From Tubiluchus corallicola (taxonomy: Eukaryota; Priapulida; Priapulimorpha; Priapulimorphida; Tubiluchidae), in contig JAQGDQ010002374.1 in the NCBI GenBank assembly GCA_030141605.1, forward strand, positions 124,001 through 188,000: a stretch of DNA of 64,000 nucleotides, in the 5' to 3' direction. The notes under the pieces were generated by a model that was not told the origin of the DNA, made no database searches, and was given only the letters and a program-made list of their open reading frames with translations. The translations under genes and the position numbers were made by a program. Positions within the stretch are counted from its first letter, which is position 1. Every line of letters begins with the position of its first letter. Below, in pieces: positions 47,701-58,929 of this stretch.

Positions 47701-50700
47701 ATGCAGAAATCGCCGAAACCAACAGATTCCAAGATCGTAGTATTCGGAAAGACGGGTGTAGGAAAATCAGGTACGGAAAATCAGGTTGCAAAATGTCGTG
47801 TTATTTTTCATTTCGGCAATCGGCAATTAAGAAATGCAGCTAAATTCTACTTACAACGGCATAGATACAAACGTAGCTAAAGTGGAGGTAATAGATTATA
47901 GATGTAGATGTACATGAAGATGTAGATGCAGATGTAGATACAGAAATAGATACAGATACAGATACAGATACATATATAGATATAGATATGTCTTATATCT
48001 TCACAAGTCACAATGAGAGCTATTTTAAGGTTTGTCCAATTAACATTTTGATTTTACGACACTTAAACAAATTCAAAACGAAAGATGTTTCTGTTTCATA
48101 ATTACCCGAAATAATCTAAACATTTCTAAATTAATTATCTATATTTATTATTGGACTAACAGATGTGCAGGGTGGTATGTAAGCAAGTTTTTGCTAGGGG
48201 ATACAAAACGGATAACAGTACAGAACATTTTTTACACTAATATGCTGCTCGAACAACAGCGAAGCTATCATGCCCTGAAAATTTGGTGTGAAAGCTTCGT
48301 ATACGTCTCGCAGTCTTGAGGGGTATTGTTGGAGCAATGACATAAAAAATAAAGATCCTCTGAAACATCTTGCAGATGTCTCACAAGCTTATATGTTAAA
48401 TATCACCAACGGCAGATTTGTTATCATCTTAGCGCCCTCTATATCGTTCAGGATAGCTCCGACGTGTTTGGCAGGGTTGCCGTCTGGTAATTTCCATCTC
48501 ATTCGGTTCATGCGAAGGATTTTCACACTAAACTTTGAAGCCATGATAAATTCTCTATTGTTTCATCAAACCTTTGATATAATAAATTGTTCTGTGGTAC
48601 TACTCGTTCTTACCCTAGGAAAAGGTTATGTACCACTTATTTGTAAATAAGGAAAACAGTGGTAATTAGTTGACAATATTTCAGAAGCCGAGGATTTTGC
48701 AAATAATATAGGCAGTAGTTACAGAATCTGATATTGAAAGGACGCCAGCCTTTTCGTTGAAAGTTCTTTTTTGCTTTATTGAATTCGCTTTGGTTAAATG
48801 CATAGGAACTGGCTTCATAATGAAATGGCAACTTGTAACATTTCAACCCGTGATCCAGGGGTCAGAGGTCAACCAATCTCGGTATGACTTATGCCATTCA
48901 GTTTGTTTCGTTGAGACCTTTCATTTGATGTACTACAAACTAGTTTCGGTTGACACTGGAAGGCATTTGTCTCCTCAACCCCTATTTTATCCCCTAAAAA
49001 GGTCACAGGCTAACTATTCTCATTGTAACATATACCATGCAATTCGTCTCATCGAGGCTTTGCATTTGATATGTTACATACACTATTCCTAGATACCCGA
49101 TGGATTCTGTCCCAGACCCTCATTTTTCGGTTTTTGTCCACTACTGGGGTCAGAGATCAACTAATTTCTGCGTAACTATTACCATTCAATTTGTCTCATC
49201 GAGACATTTCATATATACGATTAATTCGTCTCATCTCTTCGAGGCCTTTCATTTGAAATGCTACAAGGTATTCGATTCCTAGACACTTGGTGCACATTCT
49301 GTTCCCGACCCACATTTTTCGATTTTTGCCTCCTAGCGGAAAATTTTCCCCTCCAAATGACCCATATTCTGCCATACCCAAAAACGTGGCCCCACCTGAC
49401 CACATACCCAAGAATCTGGCCCTAGCTCAAAAATTAGAGGAACAGATGGATCCTGATGAAAAGTTAATAAAGACCCGCCCCCTCTTTCACCCTTCACTGG
49501 AGGTCAGAGGTCAACACAGTGTTGTCATTCCCCCACCCTGTGAATTTTGTGATCTTAGAGTTTGCAGAGTATAAATAACAATAATAACCAGTGCACGTTT
49601 TTGACTGTACTGTGGTGACATTCCGCTTCTGTGACAGGAGAAGCTTCACATGACGACCTTTGTTTTGTATTTACAAATAAAAATTGTTTTCAAAATAAAT
49701 AACAACTGTATGTTGTTAATTGTATGAAATCTGTTTGATTCCGATTAACAGTTTCAATGAAATCCGAGCTTGTCACTTTTTGACCAGTGACCAGTAGGTC
49801 AAGACTCAACTAAATACGGGTCAAAATACACCATTCGATTCGTCTCATCAAGACCTTTCATTTGCTGTACTACAACCTACTGATGCTCGATATATGAAGC
49901 ATTTGTATCATTTCCACGAAAGTTCACTTTTTGTCCTCTAGTGGGGTCAGTGGTTGACCAGTCTAGGCTTAGGTCATAACATTCAATTCGTCTCACCGAG
50001 ACCTTTCATTTGAAATATTATAAGACAGTAAAACCTGTATTTCCACTTTCCTATGACCTCGGGGTCAAGGTCAACAAGTTAGGGGCGTAACTTATACTAC
50101 TCAATTAGTCTCGTTCATACCTTTCATTTGATGTACTATAAGCTACTGTTACTTGACACTGGAAGCATCGGTGTTCCAACCTGCGATTTCGGTTTTTGTC
50201 CAGGTCAGGGATCAACCAACATCAGCGAAACTTACACCATTCGATTTGTCTCATCGAAACATTTCATTTGATATATTACGCGTTACTGTTCCTCGACACT
50301 GGAAGCACTAATGTCCACGACCCCTTCGATTTTGGTTTTTGCCCCTCACCGAAAAATTCTCTCATACGCAAATGACTCATATGCACAACAACTCGACTCG
50401 ACACAACAACCTGGCGACATACCAAAAATTGTGGCCCTAGCTCAAAACCTGTAGGAGGAGATCCAGCCTGACAAAAAAATAAACCCTGCCCGATCCATGA
50501 CCTTTGACCCGGGGGCGACGGGTTACACATATGCATAACACCCCACCTAGGAAGTGTTTCTTGTGAGTTTCGTGACCCTAGCCCTGGGCGTGTGTCACGA
50601 AACTTCATATGAAGCAAAAAATTACTGATAAGCTCAGTAATGGTGGGCTTTTTCCGTGAAGAGCGCAAACAAATTAATTTTAGGCACATTTATTGCTTCC

Positions 50701-52796
50701 TCGCAAGGATAAGAATCAGGAGGACAAGTCAAAAATAAATTTCACAGCCGAGCAACAACAATATGCGCTCATAAATGCTTGTCTTCAATAAATTTTTAAT
50801 CTATATCGATTGTATTTCTAAAGCAAGCTGTAACGCTACACCTTTTTTTCTGAAATGCAAACGCTTTCGGAGATCCGCCGAGTTTCACGTTTCACCCCAT
50901 ACAACGTTTTCTCGCTTTCAAACAGCTGCATCATTAGAAACATTCTATCAGAGGCTTAAATTTAAAAAGCAAAAGAAACTGATACAAGCTCTGTCTTACA
51001 ACTTACAAGACACTCAAAAGTTTGTACACTTATGCACTAATGCAACTTCAGCCTTCGTGTTTGTCTCTTTCTCCCTATTGCGAAATATAAAATTATTTAT
51101 CAGCGTGTTTTCGGGGTTTACATATAAACGATAACCCAGCCATAAGGAATTAGTTCTTATCGCAACATAAACTGTTGATGTTTTGTTCACGCAGTTAATT
51201 TGCAAATTTGCAAACAGTTCAACGCTCTATCGTTGTAAAGAAATTTACAGTTTATGACACGTCACTTAGACGAGTTGTTAAAATCGACTTGGCAAACATG
51301 GGAGATGTATTATTGCGTAATAAATAAGTGCAACTTCAATAGGCATGCGGAAGGTTTTAGTTAGTACATGTAGTAGTAAAATCTTTATTTGTCATAAAAC
51401 GGATTGCATGAAAGACAACAACTAGTTGTTCTAAAACAAAACACTGGTGAAGACAAATGCATCCAATGCAAATTAGAAATTAGGAATATCAGAAAAACGT
51501 GAGCATCTAAAAACTACAAATGTGCAAAGTGTATAAAATTTTAAGCTAAGCTAAAAATATGTGAAATATACACAAAGTATTACCGATAGAAAATACACTA
51601 CAATGATTATTAATACAAAAACTACGACATCAGGGGCACAAACAGTAATTACAGATACATCACTACAAATTACACAAAATACTGAAACACAACAACTAGC
51701 CACTTAACAGGAAATTAATAAAACTAGATGTTGCACAGGAGACATATACTTAAAACGGAGTTTTATTTTTAAAATAAAACCATGACTAATTATACTCCAT
51801 GTTGGTAAAATTAGAAAAATATGAGACAATTTATTAGTGGAGTGGATGGATATAAGCTGCGTTTCTTATTTTTTTAAGCTTGTTTTTGAATACTTCTAAT
51901 GTATCACTTTCTTTTATGTTTTTGGTAGGTTATTTTGGTAGGTCTATGAGACATGATTTCCTTCTTGTACCTTTAAATAATGTAAAACTAGGAATTTTTC
52001 TCAGCGATCATACCTGAAGGCACATACTGGAGTTCTTCATTTACCTCTTACAGTATTCTCGGTGGAACAGTAACAAAACTCCAATAGAAACCATCTTTGG
52101 AGCGACGCGGGTGCCCGACTACTTGCATGTGGCGAATAAATTCTGCTGCCGCTACAACTACCAGCATCACCACCACCACCACCACTACTACCACTACCAC
52201 CACCACCATCACCACCACTACCACCACCACTTGAATTCACTTGTGCTGCTTGAGAATTTTTCTTCGCCATTGGAATATCTGAGACGTTTCCAAGACAAAA
52301 CTCGCTTCCTGACAAGTGACAACCCATTAGAAACCTCAGTGAACGCAATCGAATTGATAACAGTCGTTTTACAGTTCTTTGAACCTTGCAGTTCAAGATT
52401 ATATATATTAGAAGACGGCTAATAAAATCAGCAGTATTTTCCGAACGTCAACACAGAATGACACTTGTAAACCTTAGCTAGATTAATTAAGGCAGGAAGA
52501 ATGTGGTATGATTCATCGATGAAAAACCACACCGAGTGATGGTATAACAAGTGTAACTTAACGAAAACTGGCTTCTTTCCATTATTGTTTGCTCCAAGTT
52601 AGTCTAATAAGCGTTTCAAGCCGAGCATGTAATTCAATGAGCTGTGTGAAACATAATCGAAAAAAGCTCTGCTCTATAGTTAGCTTCAACTCTCAAGGTT
52701 GGTTATCACGTTAGAAGAGTTCCAAGGAAAATCGTGCTGCAAACGAATCCTGTTGAAAATAAAATAAAATAAAATAAGATAAGATAAGATAAGATA

Positions 52797-52828
<32 letters not shown>

Positions 52829-55800
52829 ATGAGATGAGATGAGATGAGATGAGATGAGATGAGATGAGATGAGATGAGATGAGATGAGATGAAATGAAAT
52901 GAAATGAAATAAAATAAAATAAAGATGTCTCAACGCAAACAGTGTTAATTTAAAAAATGTTTGGCTCTGCTACCAGATAGCTTAAGATTTGTAGGCACAC
53001 TAAGCACAATTTCAGGATGCCAGCAACAGGGCCGGATTATCCTATAGACTAGTATAGGTTGCAGCCTAAGGCTCCTCAAGCTTGGGGACCTTCAAGCTTT
53101 TTTAACATTTGGTAAAAAAAAATCTGTTTTTCACTGCGGTTGTGTTGCAATATCTCCTAACTTAGTTTACAATACATAGTAACATAATGATATTTCTTAA
53201 AGAATATCTTTATTGACAAACAAAATCAGCTATTCTAGTTTATTTAAAGAATTTGCAATAAGTTCACTTCAAGCTGTATAAATGTCGCTAAAATGTATCA
53301 AGACGGGTGCGGGCGAGATAGAGAGCGGCTCCGTCTGAGGAGGGCCCATAATTTCATTAACCTAGGGGCCCCAAAAGGACATAATCTTGCCCTGTAGGAA
53401 CGTCATCTAATAACAGACAAGAAAGGGTCAAATTTGATGGTATCGTGGCTTTATAACCAGTTATTACTTAATTATTACAAGAATGTTTCCTATTAAGACT
53501 TTTGAATAAAAAAATTGTTCATACAAGCTACGGTTGTAGAATTTAACAGCCAAAAACCTGCGAAGTTTTGAGCTGAGCTAGACAAGAGTAGATGAGATGC
53601 GCAAAAGATAATATACGTAATAGGTGATACATAATAGGTAATAGATAATATACGTAATAGGTGATATACGTGATAGATGAATGATGACCATGGTCTATTA
53701 TATCATATTAGCATGTTTCGTTTCTATTATAGTAGTTTATCAATAAGATATGTATTATTATTATCTTCACTCATCCATAGATAAAATTTCTTACAAAAAC
53801 CTAATTTAGCGTTAGTTACAGACTTAGAATTGGCTCTTAGCCAGAAAGATACATGATACTAAAGAGTAGCAAGAAATGATTATATTTAGAACGTTTAGTT
53901 ACTTGCCTCGTGCATCTAAAAATTCTGCATCTGTAACTAAATTGGATGTTTTTACCTTCCATAATCACATATCATCAACCAGAGTAATATAATCCACTAA
54001 CGTTCACTTTCTCGAATTTTGCTAGGTCGTTCAAATATAGAGCCGTGCTTTGCATTTTGTTAGGAAGCCATTTCCGACTTCTCCCTTTCAATTTCCATTT
54101 CATTATCCAGGATAAAACGTCTACGGAAAACGACAATACCGTTCAAACAACGTTGGCGTATCTGAATTTTCAACCAACATTTGTCAACGCGTGTCTTCTA
54201 CTCGACATGTTTAAGACAGTTTTCTCCTTGTTAAATCCAAAACCGAAGTTGTCTTACAAGTGAGAAGGTTGTTTTGGAGGATGGTTACATTGCTAATGCA
54301 AAGAGAAGGGTGCTGCTCACTTACACGCCCTTATCATTTACCTGCTCTCGACATTTCGTGTAATCCTACGTGACCTTTAAGAACAACCTAATACAAACAA
54401 GCATTTTAGCAAAATTCAATTTAACAAATTAGGTACTAAAATTGAGACGACGTTAATTTAAAAAAAAACCCAGGAAGAAGAGCATCTCTCAAAACTTGTG
54501 AGTTAATGAGTTTGAAACTGATCCTGAATTAAATGTACGTAGAGGACGGCATAGATAGATACCAGGCAATGATCTATAGATTACATTGCTTTGAATTAGA
54601 ACAGAACGGATTGTAGTGGACTGGAAGTGCGCTATACTGGACTGGACTGGCCTCGAGCTATATATATACTTTATTTATTTTGAGTGGATTTACAACACAG
54701 TAACTATTGCTGATCACAGTATTTCTACTATGTGCAGTTAAGAAATATACAATTAATTAGTTAGAGTATGTAATAACTCAAAATAGTTAATTCAAAAATG
54801 CGACTAGCTCATTAGTTAATACTTAATTAAATTTACAAAACCCATACAATAGATACGATAACAGAAACGATTCTCGATGTATAAGCCTATAAGCCCATGA
54901 AAAGTACAAGTTGTACATTGTAATGCACAATGTTGCTACAGAATTCAGAAATCCAATACATGTGGAATTAATACAATTAGTGTAGTATTACAGTTACTAC
55001 AACAGTACATATGGTTGATTCTAGCATAAGTTGTTTATTAATGAGTACTTGATTGAAAGACAGTCTACATAATAACTTAAAATACAATTATACGTACAAT
55101 CAGTTAACAAAACGTTTAGTGGACTTTTTGTAGTTCGGCAACAATTTGGATGGATGACCTGATCTGAGTTTATAAAAAATGTCCTTGTACATAATAGCAG
55201 GTCTAGATTTGGCGTGTAATTCTTGAGTTATGTGATGATAATAACAGAGTCAATAATAGTGTTGTGTGTATGTCATAGTTTGCGCGAAAACATAATGGCG
55301 AGGGCTTTCAGTCGAATTGTTGTAGCTACATGAACGGTCATCATCGATAATATTCCTGAAAAACAAATCACCTTTTAATTGCGAAAAATTAGCAATGAAT
55401 CTATTTGTTGAAATTTCATTACTTCGATCTTCATTATAATTGGGGCATACTCGTTTAGTACGAACTCCCCATAGGTTCAAGAATCTACTTTTAAAAGCAA
55501 ATGGAGAAAGGAAGGCCTGTCTGCTTTCAATTGGTAAACTATTCCATGGGCGGATGCCTTTTTGGAAAAAAACTATTATACAAATGTCGTGTAGGCAATA
55601 AAAAATGGGTCACGTAGAGCATAGTGATTGTTGGGACGAAGCTCATGTAATTTTCTATCAAGTATTGAGGAGCTTGATTATAATATATTTTTTGGATTAT
55701 TCAAACGGTTTAAAGTTCACTCCTCTAAAAAAGTTAACGTAATTTTAGTTATTATATTATAAAGCCTAGGGTGAACAGTCTAGAATAAACTGATTTGTAC

Positions 55801-58800
55801 ACCAGGCTTGCATCATTTGTACATCAAAAATTACAAAGTTTGTACGGAAATAATTGGCAATGAAGCATTAGAGAACTTTACATATGCAAAATGCATTATA
55901 CTTTTTAAACTAATCTGGCAAAGTACTGAATAATGACTAATTTCTACGGCGAATATTTTAGTCTCCTTAATATATCTCTGCACTAATTGAAATATGAGAA
56001 TATTTTTATCATGGCTTAGTTGTGGATTACCAGATAGAAAGATTGATATTTTATCCTGTGAACTGAGATTATTGAAATACTTAATTCAACTCGTCTTTAC
56101 TGAAGATATTGGGTTGCATTACGCGCATTATTTGTTAATTGTTTTACTATAGTACGGCTTTGCTGATTGTCAAAGCAAAGTAGTTAGCGTTATTATATAT
56201 CAATATATATGGTTCAAATTTAGTTATGCAACTATAGTACAGTATAATGCAGTCAGAACCGGATTATTCTATAGGCTAATACAGGCTGCAAACCTAGGGC
56301 CCCTCAATATTGAAGCCCTTCAAGCTTTAGTAACATTTGACTAAAAATGTGCTTTTTTACTACGGTTGTGTTGAAACAATATGCTAATCTGGTTTGCATA
56401 GCCTATTTCTTAAAGAATATTTTTATTGACAAACAAAAGTCAGCTTTTCTAGTTTATTTAAACAATTTGCAATAAGTTTACGTCAAGCTATATACATATC
56501 GCTAAGACATACCACCAGCAAAAAATATTCAAGATGGATTTTGGCGAGTTTAGAGGCTGACGCCGTCCGAAGGGGGCCGAATAATTGCTTTGGCCTAGGA
56601 GCCCCAAAAGGTCATAATCCGGCCCTGCGTACAGTAAGTTCCACAAGCGTCGCGATTTTTCCGTTTATTTCCTGTGTTGAATCATTGGTACTCTCAAGCT
56701 TGGTCTAAAACAACAATTAAATTTAAGCTCTGAAAAAAACAACTATTGTTGAGAGAAAGCTTGGCATTTTACTTTTTGTTTCATTCATGTCATGTAGCGC
56801 TGGAAATGTATTACTTTTATCGCATTAGAAACTTGTGCTCGTTAAGGATATTGAGACATGAATCCCAATTTAATTCCCCATTAAAAACACTTATTAGCTG
56901 CAGCGCTATGAGCCTGTTGCTTTCTCAAAGTGCCGCCAGCTATCCCGCGGAAAGAGTCGATTTTAATGAGTCAACTTAGACTACCTAAATCTTTCGTAGT
57001 TCATTAAAATTTCCTCAACAAAAAACGGCAAATTTGCAGAACGGAGTACGAATTAAATAAAAATGTTCTCGTTTCGTAAAAGGCTTGGGAAATGACAAGC
57101 TACGTTCCAGATGGCTATAATCCTCAGCTTAAGAAACGACTGGAGTGAAAATTTCTAAGCTCTTGCATGAGTTAATAAGCAAATTTTCTTATGGGTTTCA
57201 TACGTCTGAAGGAAGCCAAAGCCGATTTTGTGTATGTGTGATCATAATTACGTGGTTTATATAATCCGGTCTGGCGAACTCAACCTTAAAAAGGGATAGA
57301 AAGAACTTGCTTATATAAAAGGTTGCTGCAAGTCAGTAGTACTGACCTCACTTCTCCCATCAATCAGACATCATTTCTATACAGACCCTTTGCTATACCA
57401 AATAAAGGTTAACACGTTAAGAAAACACGTAAATATTACTATGTTATTTATGAAATAAAATCATTTGTTTACTACATGTTTAGATGTGTAGTGTATCAAC
57501 ATACTAATTTTTGGCATTTGCTATTGCAGCATTAATTGTTCGATTCCTGACAAAGAGGTTTATCTGGGAATATGACCCAACCTTAGGTAAGACATCCAAA
57601 TTCCGTAACTGTTTTCGCATAAAAATTTTCTTTACGATTTTAAGGAAATGTTGAATTGGTCGACTTTATGACTAACCTGTTTAGTTAGCGCACCTTTATT
57701 TAAATCCCCTCCCCCCGTACATTTAGTAGCGAACCTTCCCCCACAGAGTGGATAGTTTTCTTCTTTGTTGCAGCATACCTACTATTAGCACTCTACTATA
57801 TTATAATTTATCAATATCATCATCTCCTGACACCCACTATTTTTACAATCAAACTGAAATATTAATTTATCGGTTTCTTATCGCTGAAAGTTTGTAATTT
57901 GCTTTGTAGATGCTAGGCGCTTTACAAATTTGCACAAATGTATCTACACGGCATTTTTCTTGCATGAGCTGGTGTGAGATTTTCAGTAAGTGACACATTG
58001 ACAGGAATTTTCTTCAGTTCTTACACTATAGCTATTAAATACTTGCACAATAAAAATACCTCTATGCTGATTATAAGCACTGAGATTAGAGCTAGTTGAG
58101 ACCGAGACTGGGCCTACTGGTTGTGTTGATCAACTTAGTGTGAACAGAACTACAATCTTAGTGCGAACTAGATTTTCCAGTGTGAACATGACACTGAATT
58201 AATAGGATACAATGAACATTGCGATTCATAACAGTACGACATTAAGATGGTGGATTGCTAAATTTGAATGTTTGTCTTTTATAATATAGAATGGACGTAT
58301 AGACATGCGCTCATAATTGATGATGAAAATGTAATACTCGAGATATTGGACACAGGAGGTCAGGTAAGTTATAAAGCGTTTGTATACCTTTAGTCCTTTT
58401 CAATAATATTGCACAAAAAATACATATTCATTTACTTGAACCATGACCTTGAAACGGATTAATGAAATACAATAATAAATACACAAATTTATGTGCAATT
58501 TTTTACAGCTGAAATAAAATTTTTGTTATTACATAATCTACGTTTAACCAGTGACACTTTAAGCGTGCCATAATCTATTTGCATTTTATTTTTGATTATA
58601 CCTCTTACCTTGTGTCTGAACTTGCAAGTAGGAAATAAATGTTTCACTTTATCAGTTTTAATATTATTTTAAATATGAATTATAACTGAAACGAACATTT
58701 TTTCAATGTATTCTCATCTTATCATAGTCTGAAAATCTTATTTTTGCAGAAAACACTTGCGCATACATTTGCGTATTTATTACAGTGTGTTTCATTGTTT

Positions 58801-58896
58801 CAATCCATTTTAAAAAGCTGACATGAACAACGAAACGCGTCATGGTTCAAATAAATTAATGTTTTCAAGCAACACGCCAAAAACTAGCATACACAC

Positions 58897-58929
<33 letters not shown>

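Larger units (their letters stand above)
47771..57529 (+). other. RERG-like intron 1, repeat-filled
   Basis: The donor gtacgg after 47770 and acceptor ttgcag before 57530 join a split alanine codon. The intron holds a microsatellite at 47883, the duplicated 1-kb repeat, two retrotransposon 3' ends, two inverted-repeat elements and the pentanucleotide array, all listed separately. Stretches at 50690-51370 and 56640-57529 hold nothing I recognise. Confidence 0.85.

Noticed and set aside
48288-48650. 120-codon frame in RERG intron 1
   Set aside because: Hydrophobic mixed sequence without known motifs; length is not improbable in a 64-kb window.
50276-50689. 137-codon minus-strand frame
   Set aside because: Lies in the duplicated 1-kb repeat; the matching copy near 49200-49500 does not keep the same long frame.
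50775-51134. 119-codon frame, lysine and phenylalanine rich
   Set aside because: No motif or splice support; treated as chance.
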